Shown: positions 34,522 to 43,834 of the stretch, piece by piece
Numbering within the stretch: the first letter of the stretch is position 1
How the letters are laid out: each line of letters begins with the position of its first letter
Assembly: GCA_964246745.1 (NCBI GenBank)
Contig: CAXTRK010000001.1
Span: 124,001 to 188,000 of the forward strand
Direction of reading: 5' to 3'
DNA: 64,000 nt
DNA from: Lichenicoccus sp964246745
GTDB lineage: Bacteria > Pseudomonadota > Alphaproteobacteria > Acetobacterales > Acetobacteraceae
The notes under the pieces: generated by a model
The model's database searches: none
What the model was told of the DNA's origin: nothing
The model's input: the letters and a program-made list of their open reading frames with translations, nothing else
Position numbers and translations under genes: made by a program

Positions 34522-37500
34522 TGGCTCACGACCCTTGGAGCGACGCCCGCGCGCAACAGGCGCTGGCCTCCGACCCGGATGTGTCGGTGTTCGTCTCCGC
34601 GTCCGCCGGCAGCGGCAAGACCAAGCTGCTGATCGACCGTCTGTTGCGGCTGATGCTGCCGCGACGGCCGCCGGGTGCCGCGTCCGACGATCCGCTCGTC
34701 CCCGGCAGCGATCCCGCGCGCATCCAGTGCCTCACCTTCACCAAGGCGGCGGCGGCCGAGATGCAGGTGCGGCTGCAGCACCGGCTCGGCGCCTGGGTGA
34801 CGCTGCCCGAAGCGCTGCTCGCGGCCGAACTCGCATCCCTCGGGGTCGCAACCGGCCCGTCCACGCTGCACGCGGCGCGTGGGCTGTTCGCGCGCGTGCT
34901 GGACTTGCCCGGCGGCATGCGGATCAGCACGATCCATGCCTTCTGCCAATCGCTGCTGCGCCGCTTCCCCCTGGAGGCGTCGATCAGCCCGCATTTCCAG
35001 CTTGCCGAGGAGACCGATCAGCGTCTCGCTCTTGGCGCCGCCACCGACGCGGTGCTGGCAAGGCTGCCGCCCGGCGATCCGTCGCTCGCCTTGCTGGCCG
35101 GGCAGGTCAATGTCGAGAGCTTCACCAGGCTGGTCGAACAGTTGCGCGCGCGGCTGCACGCACCGAATGAGCCGATGAATGCGGCGCTGCTGCTCTTGGA
35201 CCCGCAAGAGCGTCGGCAGGCCCTGCTGCGTGCGGCCGGCGTCAGTCACGCCGACGAGGTGGCCTGCATCGAAGGTGCCGCCGCCGGCGTGGACGAGGCG
35301 CTGCTGGCGGCGGCGCTGCGGGTGGCGCTCGCCCGCGGCAGCAAGGCGGCGCAGGCGGTGGCGCAAACACGGCTTGACTGGCTCGCCGGCGATCACGCCA
35401 CCCGGGCGCGCACCTGGACGGTCTGGCGCGATCTGCTGCTCACCGCCAGCGGCGAGCCGCGCGCGAACGGCGGCTTTGCCAAGGCGCGCTGGCTGGAGGA
35501 GGCGCCGGACGTGGCGAGCGCGCTGCTCGGCGAGGCGGCGCGCATCCAGCAGGTCGAGGATGCCTGCCGCATCGTCCGCATGGCCTCGCTCAGCGCCGCC
35601 CTGCTCGGGCTCGCGCTGCCGATCCTTCAGCGCCATGCGTCGGAGAAGCGGCAATCCTCGCTGCTCGACTATGACGACCTGATCGCGCGCACGCTTGCCC
35701 TGCTCGACGATCCCGGAGTCGCCTGGGTGCTGTTCAAGCTCGATGGCGGCCTTGATCACCTGCTGCTTGACGAGGTGCAGGACACCTCGCCGCTGCAATG
35801 GCAGATCGCCTGGGCGCTGACCGGCGAGTTCTTCGCCGGCCAGGGCGCCGCCGAGGCGAGCCCGCTGCCGCGCACGATCTTCGCCGTCGGCGACTACAAG
35901 CAGTCGATCTACGCGTTCCAGGGCGCCGATCCGGCACAGTTCCATCTCTGGCGCGAGCGTTTCCGCGGCCGTGTCGAGGCGGGCGGCGGCATCTGGCGGG
36001 AACCGACGCTGACGGTCTCGTTCCGCTCGGTGGCGCCCGTGCTCGATCTGGTCGACGCGGTGTTCGCCGCTCCCGAGGCCGCGCGCGGCCTGATCGAGCC
36101 GGGGCAGGGGCCGCTTCCGTCGCACCGCCCGGCGCGGGTGAACCAGCCTGGCCGCGTCGAGCTGTGGCCGCTCACGCCGCTCGCGGACGAGGCGCCGCAG
36201 CCCGGCCCCTGGCAGGCGCCACGTCGCAACGCCGGGCAGGAATCCGCACCCCAGCGTCTCGCCGAAGCGCTCGCCAGATGGATTGCCGGCGAAATCGGCG
36301 CGGCCAGCCCGCAGGGAGCGGCGCCGCTCAGCGCCGGCGACGTGCTGGTGCTGGTGCCGCGACGCAGCGCCTTTGTGCGCTCGCTGATCAGGGCGCTGAA
36401 ATCCGAGGACGTGCCGGTGGCGACCCTGGTGCGCACCGGGCTGGTCGAGCAGCTCGCCGTGCAGGATCTGCTGGCGCTGTGCGACGCGCTGCTGCTGCCG
36501 GACGACGACCTGACCGTCGGCTGCGTGCTGACCAGTCCGTTCGGCGGCCTCAGCGACGACAGCCTGATGGAGCTTGCCACCAGCCGTGGCGACGCGAGCC
36601 TGTGGGACAGCCTTCGCGCGCGCCATGGGAGCCGTGCCGACTGGCAAGCGGCCTGGCGCTTCCTGTCCGAGCTGTTCGCGCGCGTCGACTACGCGGCGCC
36701 CTACGCCTTGCTCGGCGAGGCGCTGGGCAGGCTCGGCGGCCGCGCCCGGCTGCTGGCCCGGCTCGGGCCGGAGGCGGCGGAGCCGGTCGACGAGCTGCTT
36801 TCCGCGGCGCTGCGCTACGAGGACAACCATCCGCCCTCGCTGCAGGGTTTCCTGCACTGGGTGCGTCACTCCGAGGAGACCATCAAGCGTGAGCCGGACA
36901 GCGCCGGCGACGCGGTGCGGGTGATGACGGTGCACGGCGCCAAGGGCCTGCAGGCGCGTCTGGTGGTGATCCCCGACACCACCGGCGCGCCGCGCATGGA
37001 TGATACGTTGCTGTGGACGCGCGATCCCGAGACCAAGGCTGCCCTGCCGTTCTGGGTGCCACGCGCGGAACTTGCCTGCACGCCCACCCACACCTTGAGC
37101 GCCGTGCTCCGCGACGCGCTGCTCGAGGAGCAGAACCGGCTGCTCTACGTGGCGCTGACTCGTGCCAGCGACCGGTTGCTGATCTGCGGCTGGCAGACCC
37201 AGCGGCCGGCGGCGGGCGCCTGGTACGAGTTGTGCCGGCAAGGCTTCGAGCGTGCCGGCGCGGTCCGCGCGCCGTTTACGCTGGAGCAGGGAGGCTGGCC
37301 TGGCGAACGGCTGCTGCTTGAAGCCGGCGTCGTGGCCTCCTCTTCTACTGCGCGCGTGCTCGCCGCGCCGCCGCCCTTGCCGGACTGGCTCGGACGCGCT
37401 CCGCACTGGCGCGCGACACCGCCGCGCGCGGAGCCGAGCCTGCCCGATCCGCTGGCGCCAAGCCGGCCGGATGACGTGGCGTTCGGCCCGCGCCCGGCCC

Positions 37501-38084
37501 TGCTCTCGCCGCTGCACCGTGCGGCGGCCGGTCGCATCGCCGGTGGACGCGAGGCTGGGCTCTCGCGTGGCCGGCTGGTGCATGCGTTGCTGCAGCACCT
37601 TCCCGAGCTGCCCGCTAGCCTGCGCGCTTCGGCGGCGCACGCTTGGCTGTCGCGGCCGGCGCAGGGTCTCACCGCGGCTGCGGCGGCCGAGCTGGCCGGC
37701 CAGGCGCTCGCCGTGCTGGACCATCCGGAACTCGCCGGCCTGTTTGGACCGGGCTCCCGCGCCGAGCAACCGCTCGCGGGGCTCGCCGGCGGGGTCGTCG
37801 TGACCGGCCAGGTCGACCGCGTGCTCATCGATCCCGAGCATGTGCTGCTCTGCGACTTCAAGACCGGCCGCGAAGCGCCGGCGACGCCGGCGCAGGTGCC
37901 AGTGCTCTACCTTCGCCAGATGGCGGCCTACCGCGCCTTGCTCGAAGCGCTTTATCCCGATCGGCCGCTGCGCTGCCTGCTGATCTGGACAGAGGGTCCG
38001 TCGGTGATGCGTCTGCCGGACAGCCTGCTTGACAGGCACCGGCCGGGAATGCGGCCCGCCGCCACGCCGCGGCTGCCAGCTTGA
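34518..38084 (+). CDS. addA: Double-strand break repair helicase AddA
   Basis: A 1188-residue UvrD-family helicase-nuclease, full length. Walker A is SAGSGKTK near residue 29, motif II is DEVQDTSPLQW at about 418, and the motif V/VI region lies around TVHGAKGLQA and RLLYVALTRASDRLLI. The C-terminal nuclease domain has CDFKTGREAP at about 1112. It moves 3' to 5' on DNA and cuts one strand while AddB cuts the other. Its ATG overlaps the addB stop (ATGA), followed at once by a second in-frame ATG. Confidence 0.96.
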   Translation: MMAHDPWSDARAQQALASDPDVSVFVSASAGSGKTKLLIDRLLRLMLPRRPPGAASDDPLVPGSDPARIQCLTFTKAAAAEMQVRLQHRLGAWVTLPEALLAAELASLGVATGPSTLHAARGLFARVLDLPGGMRISTIHAFCQSLLRRFPLEASISPHFQLAEETDQRLALGAATDAVLARLPPGDPSLALLAGQVNVESFTRLVEQLRARLHAPNEPMNAALLLLDPQERRQALLRAAGVSHADEVACIEGAAAGVDEALLAAALRVALARGSKAAQAVAQTRLDWLAGDHATRARTWTVWRDLLLTASGEPRANGGFAKARWLEEAPDVASALLGEAARIQQVEDACRIVRMASLSAALLGLALPILQRHASEKRQSSLLDYDDLIARTLALLDDPGVAWVLFKLDGGLDHLLLDEVQDTSPLQWQIAWALTGEFFAGQGAAEASPLPRTIFAVGDYKQSIYAFQGADPAQFHLWRERFRGRVEAGGGIWREPTLTVSFRSVAPVLDLVDAVFAAPEAARGLIEPGQGPLPSHRPARVNQPGRVELWPLTPLADEAPQPGPWQAPRRNAGQESAPQRLAEALARWIAGEIGAASPQGAAPLSAGDVLVLVPRRSAFVRSLIRALKSEDVPVATLVRTGLVEQLAVQDLLALCDALLLPDDDLTVGCVLTSPFGGLSDDSLMELATSRGDASLWDSLRARHGSRADWQAAWRFLSELFARVDYAAPYALLGEALGRLGGRARLLARLGPEAAEPVDELLSAALRYEDNHPPSLQGFLHWVRHSEETIKREPDSAGDAVRVMTVHGAKGLQARLVVIPDTTGAPRMDDTLLWTRDPETKAALPFWVPRAELACTPTHTLSAVLRDALLEEQNRLLYVALTRASDRLLICGWQTQRPAAGAWYELCRQGFERAGAVRAPFTLEQGGWPGERLLLEAGVVASSSTARVLAAPPPLPDWLGRAPHWRATPPRAEPSLPDPLAPSRPDDVAFGPRPALLSPLHRAAAGRIAGGREAGLSRGRLVHALLQHLPELPASLRASAAHAWLSRPAQGLTAAAAAELAGQALAVLDHPELAGLFGPGSRAEQPLAGLAGGVVVTGQVDRVLIDPEHVLLCDFKTGREAPATPAQVPVLYLRQMAAYRALLEALYPDRPLRCLLIWTEGPSVMRLPDSLLDRHRPGMRPAATPRLPA

Positions 38085-38151
38085 TCACGTTCGGGCATCG
38101 GCCCATGTCTACGCCCAGGAATGTCGCCTTACGCGACCAAGGAGAGAACCG

Positions 38152-38481
38152 ATGAGCGAGAACACCGTCGCGGTCACCGACGACAGTTTTGCCAATGACG
38201 TGCTTGCCGCCAAGGGCGTGGTGCTGGTCGATTTCTGGGCTGAATGGTGCGGCCCATGCAAGATGATCGCGCCGGCTCTGGAGGAGATCGGCGCCGAGTT
38301 CAAGGGTCAGCTCACCGTCGCCAAGGTCAATATCGATGAGAACCCGGCGACGCCGAACACCTATGCGGTGCGCGGCATCCCGACCATGATCCTGTTCAAG
38401 AATGGCGAGGTCGCCGCCACCAAGGTGGGAGCGCTGCCAAAGAGTCAGCTTAAGGAATGGGTGCGCGCCAGCCTGGGATGA
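38152..38481 (+). CDS. trxA: Thioredoxin 1
   Basis: A 109-residue cytosolic thioredoxin with the active site WCGPC (Cys33 and Cys36) and the cis-Pro in GIPTMILF. An AAGGAG Shine-Dalgarno lies eight bases before the ATG. It reduces protein disulfides and supplies electrons to reductive enzymes. Its place after addAB is typical in alphaproteobacteria. The next gene starts within about 85 bases on the same strand. Confidence 0.96.
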   Translation: MSENTVAVTDDSFANDVLAAKGVVLVDFWAEWCGPCKMIAPALEEIGAEFKGQLTVAKVNIDENPATPNTYAVRGIPTMILFKNGEVAATKVGALPKSQLKEWVRASLG

Positions 38482-38565
38482 TTGCGTTTTGATACCGATA
38501 CGTCTTATGGGAAGGGTTTGCAGTGGCGGAGCATCCCCGCTCCAACAGACGGCAGGAGTCCTGGG

Positions 38566-40416
38566 GTGTCGGGCACATATTCGAATGCCGAGGGCGTCAC
38601 TTATGCCTACCGGTCGTCCCGGCTTCTCGGCGCCGGCTCCTTGGTGGTCTCCGGGCCGGATCTCGAGACCACCACCTACACGATCGATCAGGAGATCGGC
38701 GCCACCAGCTCCGTGCAAACCGGGAACGGCGCCACCAGCGTTGGCGCGATCTTTGGCATTGCCCAATATTTTGATGTGCCGACCGTCACCCAGACCTACA
38801 CCATTCAGTCCGGCCTCTTCGGCTCCGTCATCATTCATGTCGGCGGCACGGCCACGATCGATAACGATGTCTCCGCACCGATCAGCCTCGCGGTCGATGT
38901 CGATGGCGGCGAGGCGACCTACAATGCCGCCGCCTCAGCGGCCAACGCGCTCACCGTCGCCATCGATGACCAGGGCTCCTTTACGTTCGCCGGCACTGTC
39001 TCCACGTCGCGCGGCGCGCCCGCGGTCAGTTTCGGAAACGGCGGCGGCACCTTGGTCTTCGGCAATCCGACAGGCTCGGTGTGGCCCGCCAGCATCACCA
39101 TCAATCAGTTCTCGACCAAGGGCCGCGACTTCATCGACGACAAATCACTCTCGTTTGCCGACGTCACCAGCTACCGGATCAGCGGCGAGCCAGGCGGTCA
39201 GGCGATCACCTTCTATGACGGAGCGGCCGCTGACCTCTCGATTTCCGTCAGCGGCAGCGCGCTTCACACCGGCACGTTCGCCACAGGTCAGAGCGGCGGC
39301 GCGCTCTCGCTGTCGAGCGACAAGGCGGGCGATCTGCTGTTCACCCTGAACACCTGCTTTCTCGCGGGGAGCGCCATCGCGACGCCGTATGGCGAGACCG
39401 CGATTGAACATCTGGGCGAGGGCGACCTGGTCCTGGTTCGCGAGGGCGCGCAGACCATCTCCCGGCCGGTGCTATGGGTCGGCCGACGCCGCATCGATCT
39501 GAGCGGGAGCGCGTGTCCGGCCGAGGCCTATCCGGTGCGCATCCTTGCCCAGGCATTCGGCGAGGGCGTTCCCGGCCGCGATCTGCTCCTCACCGCTGAA
39601 CATTGCATCCTTGCCAACGGCGTGCTGATCCCGGCCCGCATGCTGGTCAACGGCAGCTCGATCCGTATCGACAGGTCGATCCCGCGCTACGAATACTTCC
39701 ATATCGAGCTGGAACAACACGGCATCCTGATTGCCAACGGTCTCGAGACCGAGAGTTACATGGATACCGGCAACCGCGGCGCGTTCGCCAATTCGCCCGT
39801 CGTCTCACTTCTCCCGGATCGCGGGACCAGTGAGGCGCATGATCGCTGGGCATTTGATGCCGCGGCTCCATTGGCTGTGGACCGTGCGACGGTTGAGCCG
39901 ATCTGGCGGCGTCTGGCGGAGCGGGCAGTACTGCTTGGCTTGCCGCTCCCGCCCGCTGTCGCCTTGACCGAGCAGCCGGACTTCCGCTTGCGTACGGACA
40001 GCGGCGTCTTGATCCGGCCGATCTTGTCCGACGGCGCCGTCCATGCCTTCGTCGTGCCGGGCGGCGCGCGTTCGCTGCGGATGTTGTCCCGCGCCTCGTC
40101 GCCATGCGAGACGATCGGCCCGTTCGTCGATGACCGACGCCCGCTTGGCCTGTCGATCGGCAGGATTGGCGTCGGCATCGGCCGCAGGCGCCGGCCGTTC
40201 GTTGAGCATTTGCAGGCGTCCGCACTTGGCGGCTGGCACGCCATCGAGCCCGGAGCGTGCAGCCGCTGGACCAACGGCGATGCGGTGCTGCCGGTCGATC
40301 TCTCGGACGGCGAGCCGGCGTTTCTCGATATCGAGGTGTGCCAGGCCGGTCCTTACGTCGAGACGGCAGAGGACGGTCTGGCCGCCGACACGATCCGGCG
40401 TAGACGAGCGTCATGA
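38566..40416 (+). CDS. Hint-domain (hedgehog/intein-like) surface-type protein
   Basis: A 616-residue protein. Residues 1-260 form a beta-rich, Gly/Thr/Ser-rich region of the kind seen in autotransporter-like and adhesin proteins. A Hint domain begins with Cys264 in NTCFLAGSAIATPYGE and runs through LLLTAEHCILANGVLIPARMLVNG and the FHIELEQHGILIANGLETESY block; about 190 further residues follow. Hint domains can self-cleave, but this group is uncharacterised and common in Acetobacteraceae. The GTG start at 38566 has AGGAG eight bases upstream; TTG codons further up are possible. It overlaps the ribokinase gene by four bases. Confidence 0.78.
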   Translation: MSGTYSNAEGVTYAYRSSRLLGAGSLVVSGPDLETTTYTIDQEIGATSSVQTGNGATSVGAIFGIAQYFDVPTVTQTYTIQSGLFGSVIIHVGGTATIDNDVSAPISLAVDVDGGEATYNAAASAANALTVAIDDQGSFTFAGTVSTSRGAPAVSFGNGGGTLVFGNPTGSVWPASITINQFSTKGRDFIDDKSLSFADVTSYRISGEPGGQAITFYDGAAADLSISVSGSALHTGTFATGQSGGALSLSSDKAGDLLFTLNTCFLAGSAIATPYGETAIEHLGEGDLVLVREGAQTISRPVLWVGRRRIDLSGSACPAEAYPVRILAQAFGEGVPGRDLLLTAEHCILANGVLIPARMLVNGSSIRIDRSIPRYEYFHIELEQHGILIANGLETESYMDTGNRGAFANSPVVSLLPDRGTSEAHDRWAFDAAAPLAVDRATVEPIWRRLAERAVLLGLPLPPAVALTEQPDFRLRTDSGVLIRPILSDGAVHAFVVPGGARSLRMLSRASSPCETIGPFVDDRRPLGLSIGRIGVGIGRRRRPFVEHLQASALGGWHAIEPGACSRWTNGDAVLPVDLSDGEPAFLDIEVCQAGPYVETAEDGLAADTIRRRRAS

Positions 40417-41363
40417 GCGCGCGCGTCGGCGTCATCGGCAGCAACAATGTCGACCTGGTGACGTATGCGGGCCGTATACCCGAGGCTGGCGAAACGCTGG
40501 CGGCTTCTCATTTCGAGATGAACGCCGGCGGCAAGGGCGCCAACCAGGCGGCCGCCGCGGCCAAGCTCGGCAGTGAAGTGGTCATGGTGAGTTGCGTCGG
40601 CGACGACCTGTTCGGACAGGGCACAAGACAGAATTTGTGCGGGCTCGGAATCGACACGCGTCCGGTCCGCACCGTCCCCGGCGTGGCCAACGGCACGGCG
40701 ACAATCCTGGTCGAGCCGAGTGGCGAGAACCGCATCCTCATCGCGCCCGGCGCCAATGACGCGCTCGGGCCGGAGGACATCGACGCCGCCGCCGAGACGT
40801 TGCGCGGATGCGCGCTGCTTCTGCTGCAACTCGAGGTGCGGCTTGAGACCGTCTATCACGCGGTCGCCTGGGCCAGAGCCAATGCCGTGCCCGTGCTGCT
40901 CAATCCCGCGCCTGCCAGCGGCGCGCTTTCGCTTCCGCATATCGCCGGCATCGATTTCCTCGCCCCGAACCAGACCGAACTCGCGATCCTCACCGGGCTG
41001 CCGACCGAAACCGCGGCCGACTCGGAAGTCGCCGCGCATTCGCTGCTGGAGCGTGGGATCGGCTCGGTGATTGTCACGCTGGGTGCTGCCGGAGCCTTGC
41101 TGGTGCAGCGCGGCGGCACGCTGGCGATCGCACCTGTCGCGGTCGTGGCGCGCGACACCACCGGCGCCGGGGACGCCTTCATCGGCGCCTTCGCGCACCA
41201 TTACGCCTGTGGTCACGATATTGCGGATGCGCTGCGTCTCGCCGCGCATTACGCGGCCTATTCCGTGACGCGGGCAGGCGCGCAGAAATCCTTCGCCACG
41301 AAGGACGAGTTCGCCGCCTTCCGCAAGCAGATGGCACAAAGCGCGGCCCAGGGCACGGCCTGA
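40413..41363 (+). CDS. rbsK: Ribokinase
   Basis: A 316-residue PfkB-family sugar kinase. NAGGKGANQA (about 37-46) is the N-terminal PfkB signature, and the anion hole and catalytic base lie in DTTGAGDAFIGAF. The ribokinase features GSNNVDLV at the start, NPAPA in the middle and a C-terminal SVTRAGAQKSF block are present. It phosphorylates D-ribose to ribose-5-phosphate. The ATG overlaps the Hint gene stop by four bases, an odd pairing, since no ribose transporter or Rbs repressor is near. Confidence 0.9.
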   Translation: MSARVGVIGSNNVDLVTYAGRIPEAGETLAASHFEMNAGGKGANQAAAAAKLGSEVVMVSCVGDDLFGQGTRQNLCGLGIDTRPVRTVPGVANGTATILVEPSGENRILIAPGANDALGPEDIDAAAETLRGCALLLLQLEVRLETVYHAVAWARANAVPVLLNPAPASGALSLPHIAGIDFLAPNQTELAILTGLPTETAADSEVAAHSLLERGIGSVIVTLGAAGALLVQRGGTLAIAPVAVVARDTTGAGDAFIGAFAHHYACGHDIADALRLAAHYAAYSVTRAGAQKSFATKDEFAAFRKQMAQSAAQGTA

Positions 41364-41393
41364 CACGAAGCGGGCGGGAGGGGGGTGCCGAGC

Positions 41394-41600
41394 TCAAAGC
41401 TCGTGCAGCGGCGCCTGCACGATCTCGGCGGCCTTCCGCATGGCCTGCTCGACATGCCGGTGCGCCTCCTCCTCGGTGGCCATCGGGATCGCCGTCAGCA
41501 CGGCGCCGCTCGGCTCGAACAGCACGGCAAGGTGCGGCAGGTCAGGCCGTGGGCTGGGATAGACCGCCGCTGAGACAATACCGATCGGTCCATGCGCCAT
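41394..41600 (-). CDS. Small hypothetical protein
   Basis: A 68-residue protein with no family I recognise. It consists of a beta-like N-terminal half (GPIGIVSAAVYPS, HLAVLFEPSGAVLTAIPM) and a helical C-terminal half rich in Glu, His and Ala. AGGAG stands seven bases before the ATG at 41600, which supports it as a real gene. It is convergent with the ribokinase gene and divergent from flbT. Confidence 0.6.
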   Translation of the reverse strand: MAHGPIGIVSAAVYPSPRPDLPHLAVLFEPSGAVLTAIPMATEEEAHRHVEQAMRKAAEIVQAPLHEL

Positions 41601-41727
41601 CCGTCTTCTCCTGTCTGACGCGGGAATTTGCCGCCGCACACCGGCCCAGTCTCTGGGCGAAACGCATTCCGCGGTCGCGCGGTCAAGGGTGTTGCGTAGA
41701 ATTATAGAGTAAGCGGCTGCCGGCCTG

Positions 41728-41742
41728 TTAACCGCCGGTGAA
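41728..41742 (+). promoter_or_regulatory. Possible CtrA-type site upstream of flbT
   Basis: The sequence TTAA, seven bases, TGAA lies 44-58 bases before the flbT ATG and has one mismatch to TTAA-N7-TTAA. It starts with GTTAACC, like the candidate before the chemoreceptor gene. It sits at the usual distance for a promoter-proximal regulator, but the motif is short. Confidence 0.25.
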
Positions 41743-41785
41743 TGTTTGCGCCCTAGCTTCGCCCTTCAGTCTGAAGGAGTGCGCC

Positions 41786-42241
41786 ATGGCGGGTCTGCAT
41801 GTTCGAATCGCCCATGGCGACAAAATGATCGTCAATGGCGCCGCCCTGCATTTCCTCAGCGACGCCGATCTGCGCATCGCCAACAAGGTCCGCTTCATCT
41901 ATGGGCGCCAGTTGATGTCGCCCGACGAAGCGACCACGCCGGCGCGACGCATCTATTTCGCGGTGCAGAACGCCTATGTCGGTGAGCCGGACGAACGTAT
42001 CCAGGCGACGGCTGAGGCCCGGCTGCTGATCGGCATGTTCCGCGAGGCCACGCTCTCCGAGGCCGCGCGGCAGATGCTCGACCGGGTCCTGGCGCTGATC
42101 GAGGCCACGCATTTCTACCAGGCGCTCAAGGTCACCGAGCGGATCATCCGCCACGAGGCCGCCGTGCTCGAATTTGCGTTCTCCAGGCAAGAAATCGCTC
42201 CGCCTGTTTACGAAACATTCATCCAAGAGCGCGCCTACTAG
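41786..42241 (+). CDS. flbT: Flagellar biosynthesis repressor FlbT
   Basis: A 151-residue FlbT protein. In Caulobacter it binds the 5' untranslated region of flagellin mRNA and limits its translation until the basal body is complete. Family markers are MIVNGAALHF near the start, IYGRQLMSPDEATTPARRIYFAVQNAYVG in the middle, and helices to the C-terminus. AAGGAG stands seven bases before the ATG. The flagellin gene follows 29 bases later on the same strand, so the repressor and its target may share a transcript. Confidence 0.92.
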   Translation: MAGLHVRIAHGDKMIVNGAALHFLSDADLRIANKVRFIYGRQLMSPDEATTPARRIYFAVQNAYVGEPDERIQATAEARLLIGMFREATLSEAARQMLDRVLALIEATHFYQALKVTERIIRHEAAVLEFAFSRQEIAPPVYETFIQERAY

Positions 42242-42270
42242 CACCCAGCTTAATCCAACGGAGAAAACCT

Positions 42271-43755
42271 GTGGCATTCTCGATCAACACCAACAACGCC
42301 TCGCTGGAGGCGCTCAGCAGCCTGCGGCAGACCAACGCGCAGCTCACCACGACGGAGAACCAGATCTCCACCGGCAAGAAGGTGGGTTCCGCCGCGGACG
42401 ACCCGGCGATCTACTCGATTTCCCAGACGCTCAATTCGCAGGTGTCGGCGCTGTCCGGCATCACCACCGGCCTGCAGTTCACCGCCCAGGTGATCAGCAC
42501 GGCGACGACCCAGGCGACGAGTTCCGGGAACTTGCTCTCGACGCTGGCGCAAAATATCACTGAAGGACAGACGCAGGGCCTGCCGCCCGCCACATTGAAT
42601 CAGACGATTTTCAAGGCGCTGGGCCAGCTCGACGCCAACGCGCAGGGCGCCACCTTCGAGGGCGTCAACCTGCTCGCCGGTTCCCTCGGCCAGGGTGTCA
42701 CATCGACCTCGGCCTCCGCCGTGCAGGACCTCAATGGAACCGTGTTCACGCAGGCCGGCTTCAACGCCACTTCGGCCGGGCTCGGGCTTGCGGGGCTCAC
42801 CGTCAACCAGAGCGGCATCCAGCTTAACCTGAGCGGCGCCGCAAGCACCGGTTTCGACAGCGCAACACATGTCGGGGCGACGGTCACGCTCGCCACATCG
42901 GCAGTGGCCGGGTCGGACGGTTCCGCATCAAACGTCGCCAACACGGTGAAGTTCGCCATCAATGACGGCACCGGCGCCACCAGCACCGCGCTCTCGACCG
43001 CGATCCAGACGGCGCTGCAAGGCAACCCGGCCGCGGCGGGGGTGACGGTCGCCCTCGGCGCTGACGGCTCGCTCACGCTTGCCGGCCTCGGCGCCGGAAC
43101 CGCGGCTGGCGCCAGCGTCAAACAAACCACCGACGCCAGCGGCGACACGGTCTTTACGTTCGGCGCCACCGGCGACGCGTCCACCACCCTGACCGCGAGC
43201 AAGGATGCCAACGGCAACTTCGTCTATTCGGTGCAGACGGCGGCGGACGCGCATGGCAACACCACAGCGGAGAGCACCTTCGTCAGCGTCACCAGCGTGG
43301 CGGGCGACAGCGTCAGCAACTACACCTCGGCACTTTCGAGCGCGATGCAGAACCAGGGCTTCGGCGTCACCGAGGATGCCAGCGGCAATCTCGACATCGC
43401 TGGCGGCAACCTCAACGCCGCGACGACCGGCACCGGCGCCGCTAGTTCCAGCGTCGGGACGGTTTCGGTGCAGTCCGGCGCGTCCTATGCGCTGGCCGCG
43501 GTCGATGCCGCAATCAGCAAGATCGCCAACATCAGCGCGAACCTGGGTTCTTCGTCCCAGGAGCTGACCGGCCTGCAGAGTACCGTCAGCACGCTGAGCA
43601 ATGCGCTGACCAGCGGCGTGGGCGCCTTGACCGACGCCGACCTGACGCAGGAGAGCGCGCAGCTCACGTCGCTGCAGACCAAGCAGCAGCTTGCGATCCA
43701 GTCGCTGTCCATCGCCAACTCGCAGCCGCAGTCGCTGCTGTCTTTGTTCCGCTAG
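42271..43755 (+). CDS. fliC: Flagellin
   Basis: A 494-residue flagellar filament protein. The N-terminal D0/D1 region (1-150) starts AFSINTNNASLEALSSLRQTN and contains the STGKKVGSAADDPAIYSISQ block; the C-terminal D0/D1 region ends in the usual SIANSQPQSLLSLFR. Between them lies a variable Ala/Gly/Thr/Ser-rich region of about 230 residues that would form the exposed outer domains. It starts with GTG at 42271 behind ACGGAG. Only one flagellin gene is in the window. Two of its three neighbours, flbT and flaF, act on its synthesis. Confidence 0.95.
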   Translation: MAFSINTNNASLEALSSLRQTNAQLTTTENQISTGKKVGSAADDPAIYSISQTLNSQVSALSGITTGLQFTAQVISTATTQATSSGNLLSTLAQNITEGQTQGLPPATLNQTIFKALGQLDANAQGATFEGVNLLAGSLGQGVTSTSASAVQDLNGTVFTQAGFNATSAGLGLAGLTVNQSGIQLNLSGAASTGFDSATHVGATVTLATSAVAGSDGSASNVANTVKFAINDGTGATSTALSTAIQTALQGNPAAAGVTVALGADGSLTLAGLGAGTAAGASVKQTTDASGDTVFTFGATGDASTTLTASKDANGNFVYSVQTAADAHGNTTAESTFVSVTSVAGDSVSNYTSALSSAMQNQGFGVTEDASGNLDIAGGNLNAATTGTGAASSSVGTVSVQSGASYALAAVDAAISKIANISANLGSSSQELTGLQSTVSTLSNALTSGVGALTDADLTQESAQLTSLQTKQQLAIQSLSIANSQPQSLLSLFR

Positions 43756-43765
43756 GCGAACTCCG

Positions 43766-43790
43766 CCCGGCCGCGCGCCGCGCGGCCGGG
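43766..43790 (+). terminator. Strong hairpin between flagellin and flaF
   Basis: A perfect inverted repeat with 12-base arms (CCCGGCCGCGCG and its complement) around one central base starts ten bases after the flagellin stop. Only TT follows, so it could be a leaky terminator or a 3' mRNA stabiliser that keeps flagellin transcripts above flaF. Confidence 0.6.
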
Positions 43791-43834
43791 TTCTGAGAGT
43801 GTGACGGCATCACCCAAGCTCGTTCGGAGAGGAC

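Noticed and set aside
34461..38039. A minus-strand open frame of 1192 codons opposite addA
   Set aside because: It is an antisense shadow typical of GC-rich coding DNA. The plus-strand frame has all helicase and nuclease motifs; the antisense protein has none.
41736..41752. A sigma-54-like GG/GC element upstream of flbT
   Set aside because: The spacing between GG and GC is nine bases instead of the fixed ten, so it does not fit the -24/-12 consensus.
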